DNA from: Planctomycetia bacterium
GTDB lineage: Bacteria > Planctomycetota > Planctomycetia > Pirellulales > Thermoguttaceae
Length of the DNA: 64,000 nt
NCBI GenBank assembly: GCA_030537455.1
Contig: JAUNMR010000009.1
Span: 47,966 to 111,965 of the forward strand
Reading direction: 5' to 3'
Every line of letters starts with the position of its first letter. The first letter of the stretch is position 1. The notes beneath the pieces are model-generated. The model was given only the letters and a program-made list of their open reading frames with translations, ran no database searches and was not told the origin of the DNA. The position numbers and the translations under genes are program-made. Shown piece after piece: positions 1-9,596 of the stretch.

Positions 1-780
1 GCGTGATTCCTGTTCTTTCCAGAGCCTCTTGTACTTGTCCTACAGTTCCTGAATTTCTGGCGTTAGGCGCTCAAGAGCATAGCCGTCGTAGACAATATCC
101 CATCTGGGGTAGTCTGAGCGTCGTTTGACCTTGCTATAGGCGTTTTTTCAGGTAAAACGGTTCTTTTCAAGTCACTCTTGCGCCGCCACGGTTGGATTCG
201 GTTGAATGGCGTTGATTTCCTGTTCCGTTGTTTTAGCGTCATAGTCGCCCCAAAGAGCCGTCGATCTCATTTTGGCGCAGAGAATATGTAGCATGATAAG
301 TCGAGGAGCGACTAATAGCGCGGAGCGCACCTTGTCTTTCATTTCGAGGCATTTCTTGTTTCAATAGACGTTCGTTTTGGGCGTCAACGACGTCACGGAG
401 CCTCTTTGAGCGATTGCTAAAACGCCTTTTGTTCTCTCATCGCATTCAAGGAACATTTCTAGATCATAAGTTGCGTCCAATGAACAAAGATCCACATAAT
501 TTTTCAGCAGTTCTTCTTCGTTCTGATATAATTCGTCTTTTGTCTGAGGGAATAGAGGCTCAATCCAGACGCGTGCCTCCAATTCGCGCGTGTTTTTCGG
601 TTGACATTCCCCAATGGGTTTGTCATGTGCGATATTAAGGAAGCGTTTTAAAGCATTTGCTCATAGGTTGTTAGTAGGTAAGTTCCGTTGAAAGATTTCA
701 TCAAGTCCTTCTATATCCAGCCCGTTGGTAAATTCAGAGGATTTATCGACGGGCAAGCGGATTAGTCGCGCTACGTGGTT
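1..780 (-). pseudogene. Decayed protein-coding gene running off the left edge
   Basis: On the minus strand one frame reads as ordinary protein from about position 780 to the window edge, interrupted by five in-frame stops: TGA at 661-663, 361-363, 172-174 and 148-150, and TAG at 40-42. Between the stops the translation is mixed in composition and protein-like, for example ALWGDYDAKTTEQEINAI and RRSDYPRWDIVYDGY. Above position 814 the frame is quickly closed by further stops. I do not recognise the family. Three of the four TGA codons sit where tryptophan would fit, which G-to-A mutation of TGG explains simply. All other genes in the window use TGA as a stop, so decay is much likelier than recoding. 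The missing part lies to the left of the window. Confidence 0.6.
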
Positions 781-914
781 CACCTTTCCACAACAGCGTA
801 ATTGTTTCCTGTGTTAGTCTCAGGAATGGCTTACAAGACGTCTATCCTGAAACTGGAATTTGTGACCAGTCAGGGCGTCATGAAGCTGTTACAATTGTAT
901 CCTTAGCGTGAGCG

Positions 915-3900
915 TTACTTAAAGTAGATCTTTAAGATACGGATTTGTCTAGGTTTGAACTCTAGTTCGATGAGGTTGGCGTTCGCGAGCGGGATATGAT
1001 CCTTAATCGGATCGGCGTTGAAATCGATAGGCTCGACCTTCTCAATGGGGAAGAAGGACTTGAGCTTGACGTTAGTCGCTTGGCTGTGGGTTTCCAGTAG
1101 CGTGACTCGTAGACCGGCGAAGTCGTTGTGCAGGCGGTCGGCGGCTTGGTCGGCGATGATCAGGGGCTCAATTTGGAGTATTCTCACATTCTTTTGATCG
1201 AGAGTTAAGTAGTTTGTTAACTCGCGTTTGGGCTTTCTGACCTTCTCAAGGACGAAGCACGGAGCGTCAGTATAGTCGAGGGCGGCGTTTTCAGGGTCGT
1301 CTAGGTCGACTCCGATACTGAAATTGAATTGCCGCCGCGTTTCGCCCGGAGGAATGAGTATCGCGTCGAGTCGCGTCGTGTCGAGTCGTCGGAAATAGGG
1401 TAGACCCGCGCTCAAGACGGTAACGCCGACCTTTTCATCGCTCCTAATGTCAACCGCTTCTGGCGCTTGAAGATAGTCTCGTTCCGTGGCAATGAGAGTG
1501 CCGCACACGCCTCCGCACACCTCTGCGATTTCGTCTTTCCAAGCGAACCGACATGCGTAGTAAGAGTCCCACGGACCCTCTTGTGGCACAATCTGAGTGG
1601 TAAATGCGATAGTCACGTCAATAACGGGCGATTTCATACGCGTTTGCAAGCGCTCTTGATAGTAGGCAACCAGCTGACCATTGGGCGCGAGCAGTCGCCC
1701 CTGAATGAGAATGGCGCCGTAGTATGGACCACGATGCAGTACAGTGATCTTATCCGCGGCGCTGAGCGTATAGCCGTATCCGGACGTCTCTTGCGACCTC
1801 GTGTCGTGTTCGCCGAGATTTGAATCGAGCTTCATTGCGACGTCCCATGCGAAACGATTGCCGAGGGTCGGCTGGCGTAATAGCCCGTGAGCAAAGGTGC
1901 CGGTGGTTTTGAGCGTTGTGAGCCGTCGTACCGCGCCGGTTGTCGGGTCGATCTTTAGCTCGAAGAGGTCGTTGCGTAAACGATAGAATTTCTCAATTTC
2001 CGTTGGACTGTGACGTAGTTCGACATACTCTGCGAGGATCAATGCGTCTTGTTCCTCTTGACCAGGGAGCGATTGAGGCGCCGCGCTATTGGGCGTGTCG
2101 ACACGGAACTTATCGGCAAAGCGCCTAAAGAATGAACCACGAGGCTGTTGTTGAGCGGCTGGCGTGTCCACGCGCTGCGACGACGTTACGTCGGCGTCTT
2201 GTGACGCGTCGGTTTCAACCTTATTGATATCAAGCGGTTCGGACGTATAGCAGAATGGCTTGTGCTCAAATCGATATTCCAGTCCATTGAGTTCTTCCAT
2301 CCACAAGGACGCGCCGGCGGGTAGTGTGAGGCAGTAATAACGTCGCCGCGCCTTTTGGTCGTTGTAGACGCGAAGGTTAGCCTCGGGCGTGGCGTCTAAG
2401 TTGGCTCTGACTGCGTCGATGAGCGCTTGTTCTTTTGCGTCGAGTTCGTCGGAATCGTCGACACGAAAGGTTTGCCAGAGCGTCTCTTGCGTGGAGGAGG
2501 TAGCGTTGACAAAGAGTCGACCGTAAGTATCTTCTTCTGCGCCCGTTGGCGCTGCGAGGTTGAGAAATTCTGCGGCTCTAGACAAAAGCGCGTTGACAGC
2601 GGTTTCCATTTCTACCAGCGCCATGTCGAATGTATTGGCGTCGTAGTTGTTTAGCGCCTCATCGGTCGCTTCGCTAGCCAGTAGAACAGCGTCAATCTGT
2701 TGTAGTAGGTTATTCGTTTGCTCTACTATACTTTTGGCGCATTGGATCGTTTCATCCCAGAGAAGCTGTACATTGGAGTTCTTTTTGACCTTAAAGGTTC
2801 TCGCGCGTAGTTCAAATAGCAGACGCTCAATCGTGGGGACGAGTCGTTCTAGTCGGCGCCGACGTTGCCATAACGACGTGACGTCAGGGCGTTTACGATT
2901 CACGCTACGAGTGAGAAAATTGGTTTTGAAATGGTCTTTGACGAATTTTTCCGCGTCGCCGGAACCACGCGTAACGCGTTGATAATCGGCGACGTCATAG
3001 AACTTACCGAGAACCGGCGCGTAACGATCCATACGCAGTAGGTCGTCGAGCCAGATCGACTCGGTATTGGGACGATGCTCGAAGATAACAGCGCTTGCGT
3101 CGTCAGAGTAATAGGAGTTTCCGATTTTATCGGGCAGTTGCAGGATTTCCTCGGCGCTTTCAGCATTGAGCGGACGTTTACACAAGGCGGAAATCGTTGA
3201 GCCGTCGCGACCCTGCCAACGAATTTGCGAACGATCGGTCGGTTGAGATAATAGAGTCCATCCGTCGTAAGTTCGCGCCAGGACGCCGGAGTAACCGGAG
3301 AGTTTGAGGATTTGCGGCATAATTTGCGCGTATCCGGCCTCACGTCGCGCGAAGATCGTCGGCGCGACGCCAAAGGCTTCGCGGTAAACGTCGCGACCTT
3401 GGCAGATTTGCCGCGCCATCTCCTGAGGAGACAGGAGATAGAGGGGCGCTTCCCATTTATCGGCGCCAATGAGTGTAACGCGCTTTGCTTCGACTTCCTC
3501 TTTGAGTAAATTGAAAGTCTCAGGGAAGTTACGTTGGCATTCTTTGACCAAATTCGGGGTGATTGCGATATTCGAGGGAGCGTTTCGCGTACGCCTTTTC
3601 TTCAATTCTGCGTGGAGTTGGGTTTTTAGGTCTTCTGGCAGAACCCAAGTAAAATCAAGGAATTTTGTGGCGGTCGGGAAGAAGTATTCCTTTGCCTGAG
3701 CGAGTAGGTCAAACGCCTTTTGAAGATTCTTCTCACACTCTTCCGGATTATTTGCGACGTAAGCCTGGGCGGCTTCGAGAATGCGAGAATTATAACTCGT
3801 TTGGTCTAAATTGCTCATATAGCGCAATTTACGAGTAAGTAGTTCCTCTAAGAGCGAGCATAGACCGCAGGCGAGGAAGGTTTCAACGACGTCGTCGTAG

Positions 3901-4385
3901 GGCAGCGGTTCTGGTTTGGGCTCTGGCGGGGTAGGGGGAACGTCTCCTAAGTGACGCTGTAGCGTTTGTTGTGCAATCTGCGCCGGGGTTAGAGCGGACG
4001 TGGTCTCTTGAGATAGTTCGTTTTGAATTTGATTCTCATCGAGCGGCTCGCCGGTTTTTGGCGAGAGTTTGAGCCGATGAAAGATTTCTGTGAGTATCTC
4101 TTGCCGAGAGGAAAGCTTACGAATGACGACAGCGCCGTCTTTTTCAGCGTTTTTAATCCAATTATGTGGAACAGTGAGTTCCGCGCACGGGGGAATGACG
4201 ACGAGTCTTGGCGGTTGTCCAGAGGAGGGACTTCCAGCGGCTTCCCATTTAGGCGCTTGACCGAAGTGTGCCACAAGCGCGGGATGATAGAGCGCGGACC
4301 AAGCGGCGAAGATTTCGTCGACGTCAGAGGATTTGCGGTAGATAGAGAAGTCTTCTAAGCTGTAGCAGGGTATGAGCGAGATCAT
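915..4385 (-). CDS. Large GH38/GH57-like glycoside hydrolase-related protein
   Basis: This encodes about 1156 residues with no signal peptide or membrane segment. The middle resembles the (beta/alpha)-barrel of GH38/GH57-type enzymes: a stretch like PTIFARREAGYAQIMPQIL followed by LKLSGYSGVLAR matches the 'select a source animal/plant, find the ilp..iLk..Gf' pattern of those families. The tail ending in LELEFKPRQIRILKI resembles the beta-sandwich end of alpha-mannosidases. A Pro/Glu-rich linker lies near residues 160-185. I could not place the catalytic aspartate with certainty, so activity is unproven. The frame is open to 4466, but I prefer the ATG at 4385 (MISLIPCYSL), because the preceding residues are basic and unlike the rest. 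No clear ribosome binding site decides it. It could act on mannosides or on an unknown glycan. The downstream neighbour on the same strand is the decayed gene; upstream is the BtaA homologue. Confidence 0.6.
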   Translation of the reverse strand: MISLIPCYSLEDFSIYRKSSDVDEIFAAWSALYHPALVAHFGQAPKWEAAGSPSSGQPPRLVVIPPCAELTVPHNWIKNAEKDGAVVIRKLSSRQEILTEIFHRLKLSPKTGEPLDENQIQNELSQETTSALTPAQIAQQTLQRHLGDVPPTPPEPKPEPLPYDDVVETFLACGLCSLLEELLTRKLRYMSNLDQTSYNSRILEAAQAYVANNPEECEKNLQKAFDLLAQAKEYFFPTATKFLDFTWVLPEDLKTQLHAELKKRRTRNAPSNIAITPNLVKECQRNFPETFNLLKEEVEAKRVTLIGADKWEAPLYLLSPQEMARQICQGRDVYREAFGVAPTIFARREAGYAQIMPQILKLSGYSGVLARTYDGWTLLSQPTDRSQIRWQGRDGSTISALCKRPLNAESAEEILQLPDKIGNSYYSDDASAVIFEHRPNTESIWLDDLLRMDRYAPVLGKFYDVADYQRVTRGSGDAEKFVKDHFKTNFLTRSVNRKRPDVTSLWQRRRRLERLVPTIERLLFELRARTFKVKKNSNVQLLWDETIQCAKSIVEQTNNLLQQIDAVLLASEATDEALNNYDANTFDMALVEMETAVNALLSRAAEFLNLAAPTGAEEDTYGRLFVNATSSTQETLWQTFRVDDSDELDAKEQALIDAVRANLDATPEANLRVYNDQKARRRYYCLTLPAGASLWMEELNGLEYRFEHKPFCYTSEPLDINKVETDASQDADVTSSQRVDTPAAQQQPRGSFFRRFADKFRVDTPNSAAPQSLPGQEEQDALILAEYVELRHSPTEIEKFYRLRNDLFELKIDPTTGAVRRLTTLKTTGTFAHGLLRQPTLGNRFAWDVAMKLDSNLGEHDTRSQETSGYGYTLSAADKITVLHRGPYYGAILIQGRLLAPNGQLVAYYQERLQTRMKSPVIDVTIAFTTQIVPQEGPWDSYYACRFAWKDEIAEVCGGVCGTLIATERDYLQAPEAVDIRSDEKVGVTVLSAGLPYFRRLDTTRLDAILIPPGETRRQFNFSIGVDLDDPENAALDYTDAPCFVLEKVRKPKRELTNYLTLDQKNVRILQIEPLIIADQAADRLHNDFAGLRVTLLETHSQATNVKLKSFFPIEKVEPIDFNADPIKDHIPLANANLIELEFKPRQIRILKIYFK

Positions 4386-4512
4386 GGCGATTTCGTGGCG
4401 CTGAAAAAATCGCGCCCAAAGGACGAACGAGGTTCTTTGGGCGCAAGGTAGTGTTCGTTCGGTCAACGACTGTAAAACAAAGGGACGTAAAACGGACGTA
4501 AAGCACGCGGGT

Positions 4513-5709
4513 TTAGTCGTTTAGCAAGTCGGCGATATAGAAGCTGCCATAGGTGTGAACGCGGCATAGTTTGTGTAGCTCGGCCGCTTGTTCTTTATGA
4601 TAGCTAAGGATATGTTCCAGCGTGGTTTGCTTACCATTGACGGTGACCGGAACACGGTGGAGGTATCCGGAGGTGTCTAGACCGCCGCTACGCCATAGAA
4701 CGCGCGCGTGAGGCGTCGCACAGTGGAGAATGGCGTCCCATTCGTTGACAAGCGCGTCGAAGAATTTATCGGAGAGCCAGTCCATGTGGTCGAGGAGAAT
4801 GAAGCGGCTAATCTTTAGGTCGGAATGTTCGCGCAGGAAGCCTTCAACGGTATTGGTGTAGCTGGAGACATTCTCGATAGCGCCGTCCTTGAGGATACGG
4901 AACCCCTCTTCGGAAACGTATTCCGGACAACAGGTTCGAGTGTATTGACCGGTGGCGTAGACGCGCCAGAAGTAATTGTCTTGGATCGGCAGGACGCCGA
5001 AAATTGTGTCCAGACACTCTTGCACGAACGGTACGAGTTGACCGTAAGTCTTTTCAATCTGTTTGCGTTGATCCTTCGGAACGCCAACCATCGACATTGT
5101 CGTGTCACGATTGACAATGAAACGCATCGTGCAGGACCAAAAACGGTCGCGGAACTGAGCCCACAACTGCTTCTGTTCCTCGAGATCCTTAGCGTTTAGC
5201 AACTGGTTGAGTCCTTTACGCATACCGCGCAGATTGATATAGCGGTTGATCTGCTTGGCGAGGAATCCGGAAGTACCGCGGAAATAGAAGGTACTGCGTC
5301 GATTATCAAAGAAACTCTTGACGTATCGATCCCAATATTTTTGAGACATTTCGGGCAAGTGTTTGCGCAGTTTATCGCGGTAGATTTTTTCCACGCCCGG
5401 GAGTCGACCTTCTCCGAAGAGTTTAAAGAAGGTTTCGTAGTCCAGTTCTTTGATCGCGGCGATTTTAAGGTCGAGCGTTGCGTTTTGGCGATAGTTCATA
5501 TCGACGGCATAAACGTGTTTCGCGCCGCCAATTGCATAAGAGAGCGCGTTGCATCCGGCGGAGGTAATGACAAGGACATTGTCGTCTCCGGTCAGCTCCA
5601 ACGCTTGTTTGTCGAGTCGAGGGTCTTCCCAGCAGGTATTATAGACCAGGTTATTGCCGTGAACGGCGGTAAAAACCTTCATGCTGAGCCATTCTGCACA
5701 CGAACCCAT
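4513..5709 (-). CDS. btaA: BtaA-like S-adenosylmethionine:diacylglycerol 3-amino-3-carboxypropyltransferase (DUF3419)
   Basis: BtaA moves the 3-amino-3-carboxypropyl group of S-adenosylmethionine to diacylglycerol, the first step of betaine-lipid (DGTS) synthesis. The 398-residue product has the family's conserved N-terminus, VHGNNLVYNTCWEDPRLD at about residues 16-33, and a Rossmann-type cofactor segment VLVITSAGCNALSYAI followed by an acidic strand end VYAVDMN. The length fits DUF3419 proteins. The start at 5709 leaves about 15 residues before VHGNN, as in the homologues I remember; an internal ATG at 5682 is possible. No methyltransferase of the BtaB type lies next to it, so the final product here could be the unmethylated lipid, or btaB may lie elsewhere. 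The family call is firm; the exact lipid product is inference. Confidence 0.8.
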   Translation of the reverse strand: MGSCAEWLSMKVFTAVHGNNLVYNTCWEDPRLDKQALELTGDDNVLVITSAGCNALSYAIGGAKHVYAVDMNYRQNATLDLKIAAIKELDYETFFKLFGEGRLPGVEKIYRDKLRKHLPEMSQKYWDRYVKSFFDNRRSTFYFRGTSGFLAKQINRYINLRGMRKGLNQLLNAKDLEEQKQLWAQFRDRFWSCTMRFIVNRDTTMSMVGVPKDQRKQIEKTYGQLVPFVQECLDTIFGVLPIQDNYFWRVYATGQYTRTCCPEYVSEEGFRILKDGAIENVSSYTNTVEGFLREHSDLKISRFILLDHMDWLSDKFFDALVNEWDAILHCATPHARVLWRSGGLDTSGYLHRVPVTVNGKQTTLEHILSYHKEQAAELHKLCRVHTYGSFYIADLLND

Positions 5710-5916
5710 GTATGTTGAATCCTATTTTATAAGGTGAATGTATAATTGCGAACGGCGCCATATTTGTTCGCGTTAAGATCCTTGGCATGAAAACAGACGT
5801 TATCGTCATGCACATACTATCGCGACACACGCCGTAAAGTTCTATTATAATTGAAACGACTCGAGAAAAAAGACCTAATGTAAAAAGAGGGAAAAAGGAC
5901 GAAATTTTTCATTCGA

Positions 5917-8900
5917 CTATTTTGCGCCTTCGCGCTTTGCTCCAGCGTTTGCGACGCCACGATTGAATGCGCGTACACGCTCGAGCAAACGTTCTGGGGT
6001 CTTGACCCTCGTCGCTTCTGTCATTGCTTCAGTGTTCGTTCTTTCATGCATTTGTCCCTCTCGTAGGTGAACGAGCGGCTCGTTGGGGTCGAGATCAGCG
6101 TAGAAATCATGCGAAAGCTCGTTTAACGCGTCGAGATAGTTTCGTTTCGCATTGGGGTTGTTTGGGTCGAGCGCTTGCTCGCGCATTTTCTTCCAATGTT
6201 CATAGAAGAGTCGTAGCTCCTCTTCGGACCATCCAAGCTCGTTGAGTAGGCGCGGATCGACCGAGTCCTTTAGTGCGTTCTCTAGATAGTCGAGGACGAA
6301 ATTGGAGGCTTTTTCAGCGTACTGTAAATTCGGTGCGTCCGCGGGCGCGAGGGTCTGCTGACCGAGTCCCATTTCTCCAGCGCCGGAACCTCCTCCTCCC
6401 CCTTTTTCCTCCGGCATTTGATTTTCTTTATCGTTGCCGGGCGCTTTACCAGCGGCGCTCCCCTTGTTCTGCTCGTCCCCTTGCGCGGAGTCGTTGCGCT
6501 CTGCCGAAGGAGATTGGCTTGAATCGGAAGTGGACGCGTTTTGACCTTGCGAACCTAAGTCGCCTAGTTGGTCGGCGTTGGGATTGGAATTATTCGAACG
6601 CTGGTTGTTGCGTTCAGGTTGAGTCTGATCGACTTGAGTGTTTTCGTCGATTTCCGGATTAGCGCCGTTTCCCTTGATTTCACGCGCGTTTTTATCGGGT
6701 TTGGTCGAGGCGCGCTGGTCGTTTGGATTGTTGGGATCGGCGGTGATATTTTCGCGACCGCTGGAGTCGGTAGCGTTTTCTAAGTCGTCGTCATTGGCGT
6801 TTTGCGCAAGGAAATTATTTCCATCGGGTTGAACTTCGCCATTTTGTCGTCTAACGTTTGGGTCGAGCGGGGGAGGATCATTGGCGAGATAACTCTGGGA
6901 CTCGTCCTCGGGCTTGTCCGGACTGGTACGCGTTGGCATATTGCGCTTTTCCGTCGGTTCCGGAAGATCTTCCTGCGAGTTGAAATTCGGATCGACCGGC
7001 TCTTCGTCCTGCTGATTAGCCTCCTGCTGTGGTTTGTCTTGGCTCTGTTCGCTGTTATTACCGCTACCCTGACGATCATTGTGGTCACGCTGGGCGTCGG
7101 ACTGGTTGTTAACGTCGGCGGCGCTTCCCTGCGCGTCCTCTTGGGAGTCTTGGGAGTCGCCGTCGTTTGCGTCGTCGCCCTGTTCAGCGTTTTCTTCTTG
7201 GCGGAGGTAATTGAGTAAGGTTTCAAAGGCGTCACTGGCGTTCTTACTATCCGACTGTTCCGCGCCTGAGCTCGACTGGGAGTCGTCGGAACCGGTTTGC
7301 GAGCCTTCAGTCTTCGATTCGGAGTCCTGATCCTCGCTGGAGTCTCCAGTGGAGTCCTGCGAATCGCCGGAGTCTCCGGTCTGGTTTTGGGCGCCGCCTT
7401 CGCTGTTATTCTCGTTGTCGCCATTTGGGCGATCGTCGCCGGTTTCACTCTGCTCGCCGGAATCCTCGCCGGAAGGATCGTCGTTTGATTCGCCAGAGTC
7501 GGTCTGCTGAGAGTTTTCGCCCTGACCGTCTTGGTTTTGGTCGCCTTGGGAATCTTGGTCGTCGTCGGAGTTCTGTTTACCAGAGTTCTGGTCGGATCCT
7601 TGCCCCTGGTTCTGGCTGGCGCCCTGTCCTTGTCCCTGTTCGGGCGAGTTTGAATTTGTCGGCTTATCGTCTTCGCTTTGCTTCTGTTCTTCGTCCTCTT
7701 GGTTTTGCTCGAACGGACTTTGACTCGGTTCTTCAATAACCAGACGTTTTTTTTCCGAGACAGCGACGTTTGCCTGTGGGCGCATCGAGTCGAAGGCGAC
7801 GATCCAGTATTCGATTTCATCGCCCGGGACGAGTCCGAGTTTTTCGGGGGTTAATTCGTAATTGACCGTTTGCGCGCCGACGTATGGAGACGGTCCGTCT
7901 GGATCAGAGGATAGCGGTACGCGCGTAGTTTCTCTCAACTTCAACTTAACCGGTTCCGGGTCGGGGCGCGAGTCGTCCTGATCCCCTTGATTTAGTTCAG
8001 AATAAGCGAAATGTAGCTCAACCGCGCGCAAGCTGTAATCCTGATCTTGCACAAGCGCTTTGATTTGCAACGTGTGATTGACTGGCCATAAGTCGTCTTG
8101 TGGCGGATCGAAAACCCACTGGATCTCCGGGGGTAAGTCGTGGAGAATTGTAACGTTGTGATCGAGCGCGTCGCGGTTCTCTTGCTCGTCGACGTCAACG
8201 GAAATAACACGGTAAGTGGAGAATTCCTGGACGGCAGCGTCTCGATCGTTGTCTTTCCAGTTGAGGTTGAATTGACAAGTAGCCAAATTAGGCGAGTTGG
8301 GGTCGATTGTCATTTTGATTGCGCGTCTTACGTCGCCGTTGGGCAGGAGGTAAGCGCGCTGTAATTGCGAGTTTGCGCGCGCACGTAGTTCAACGCTGGT
8401 TTGTTCCAACGCGACAATATCCCCTTGGTCACTGAGAACTTTTTCTTCCCAACCGGTGTATTTCGGGAAGTTCAGACGGATCTGTTCCACGCGAAAGGAC
8501 GGTTGCGGACGCGTTGTTACGGCGTAAGTATCCGAAGAACTTTCGAACCTAGTTTGTCGCCCCACGGCGATACGATAGGTCATGTTCTCGGCGAATCCTT
8601 CCTCGCCTTGCGGAAATCTCGCCTTGTAGCGCGCGCCGCCAAGCGCCTCCATTTCAATCGGCACGTCGATAAGTCGTTGATCTTCTGTGGAATAGAGTAG
8701 TTCGACCGTACGCGACCCGACGCCGTCGATTTCTGCAATCACGTCAAGGGAGTCGCCGAGGTAGACGGTAACGTTTCCAGGCTCGACCGAACGAAAGCTA
8801 AGAGCTTGTGGACGCTCGATTTCAGCAAATGGCGCGACAATACGTCCGACGGAGGCGAAAGAATTTTTGGGCGAGAGAACCAGGTAGGCGGCGCAAATGG

Positions 8901-9462
8901 CGACCGTTACGGTGAGCGCGACGCCCCAGCGAATGAGCACGGTACAGTCAAGGGTTAGTTCATTAGCGTGAGCGCGCGCTTGACTTGCGGCCTGAGTGGC
9001 GACGACTGATAGTACCGCGGGGTTGACGTCGCCCTGTGATTGCTGTGCTTTACGCGTTCCGTCAGGATTACAACATAACTGTAACCAGTTGATCGTCAGA
9101 TTGTTGTGATCCTCTTGAGTCTGTTCGATAACCTTCGCGGCGTAGAGCGCGGTGACGCGTCGACGAAAAATAGGAATCAAGCGGATAATCAGAAAACTCA
9201 GGGTAAAAGCGACCCAGCCTATGGCAAAATAGAGTCTTCCACGCACTGACAGACCACGAGATAAGATCCAATGGTCCAGTAGTACGCCCAGTAGTAACGC
9301 GGCGAGCGCGATGGTTAAAAAGGCGCAAAAGGTAGCGGTGAGATCCACGCGTCTGACGGCACGTTGCGCCTCTTTAAGATTTTTCATTAAGACGCGTTGA
9401 GCGTCGTTACCGCTCTTTTGCGAACGCGTTGTATTATTTGCGTTAATAGGCGCCTGTGACAT
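5917..9462 (-). CDS. DUF4175-like membrane protein with a giant low-complexity domain
   Basis: The protein has 1181 residues. Two membrane helices lie at about residues 45-65 and 78-98 and a third at about 177-198. They are followed by a predicted beta-rich extracytoplasmic region (about 200-585) containing a segment like IRLNFPKYTGWEEKVL that is typical of planctomycete DUF4175 proteins. Residues about 590-1010 are almost entirely Gln, Asn, Asp, Ser, Gly and Glu. The tail (about 1050-1181) is again a normal helical domain with WSEEELRLFYEHWKKM. The function of the family is unknown. The low-complexity DNA opens long shadow frames on both strands, which are not genes. The gene ends in a Glu/Lys-rich tail and is followed by an untranslated gap before btaA. 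The family assignment is from memory of planctomycete genomes; the topology is read directly. Confidence 0.7.
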   Translation of the reverse strand: MSQAPINANNTTRSQKSGNDAQRVLMKNLKEAQRAVRRVDLTATFCAFLTIALAALLLGVLLDHWILSRGLSVRGRLYFAIGWVAFTLSFLIIRLIPIFRRRVTALYAAKVIEQTQEDHNNLTINWLQLCCNPDGTRKAQQSQGDVNPAVLSVVATQAASQARAHANELTLDCTVLIRWGVALTVTVAICAAYLVLSPKNSFASVGRIVAPFAEIERPQALSFRSVEPGNVTVYLGDSLDVIAEIDGVGSRTVELLYSTEDQRLIDVPIEMEALGGARYKARFPQGEEGFAENMTYRIAVGRQTRFESSSDTYAVTTRPQPSFRVEQIRLNFPKYTGWEEKVLSDQGDIVALEQTSVELRARANSQLQRAYLLPNGDVRRAIKMTIDPNSPNLATCQFNLNWKDNDRDAAVQEFSTYRVISVDVDEQENRDALDHNVTILHDLPPEIQWVFDPPQDDLWPVNHTLQIKALVQDQDYSLRAVELHFAYSELNQGDQDDSRPDPEPVKLKLRETTRVPLSSDPDGPSPYVGAQTVNYELTPEKLGLVPGDEIEYWIVAFDSMRPQANVAVSEKKRLVIEEPSQSPFEQNQEDEEQKQSEDDKPTNSNSPEQGQGQGASQNQGQGSDQNSGKQNSDDDQDSQGDQNQDGQGENSQQTDSGESNDDPSGEDSGEQSETGDDRPNGDNENNSEGGAQNQTGDSGDSQDSTGDSSEDQDSESKTEGSQTGSDDSQSSSGAEQSDSKNASDAFETLLNYLRQEENAEQGDDANDGDSQDSQEDAQGSAADVNNQSDAQRDHNDRQGSGNNSEQSQDKPQQEANQQDEEPVDPNFNSQEDLPEPTEKRNMPTRTSPDKPEDESQSYLANDPPPLDPNVRRQNGEVQPDGNNFLAQNANDDDLENATDSSGRENITADPNNPNDQRASTKPDKNAREIKGNGANPEIDENTQVDQTQPERNNQRSNNSNPNADQLGDLGSQGQNASTSDSSQSPSAERNDSAQGDEQNKGSAAGKAPGNDKENQMPEEKGGGGGSGAGEMGLGQQTLAPADAPNLQYAEKASNFVLDYLENALKDSVDPRLLNELGWSEEELRLFYEHWKKMREQALDPNNPNAKRNYLDALNELSHDFYADLDPNEPLVHLREGQMHERTNTEAMTEATRVKTPERLLERVRAFNRGVANAGAKREGAK

Positions 9463-9596
9463 TAAACGCTCCTGGACGCGTCTTATTAAGAAAGGACGTC
9501 CCGGTAGGTATTTCGTATCGGGACGTCGCTGATTTTAATGCGCTAAACATCAATTAGGTAGACGTTTAGCGAGTTGAATATAAGAGCCGCTATTGT

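Noticed and set aside
1..780. TGA read as tryptophan (code change) in the left-edge gene
   Set aside because: All other genes use TGA as stop, a TAG also interrupts the frame, and the simplest reading is a decayed gene. Kept as a lower-interest check.
6780..7820. A long minus-strand frame inside the DUF4175 gene (346 residues, very Thr/Arg/Lys-rich)
   Set aside because: It is an alternative frame of the low-complexity repeats; the DUF4175 frame runs through it with proper composition and conserved ends.
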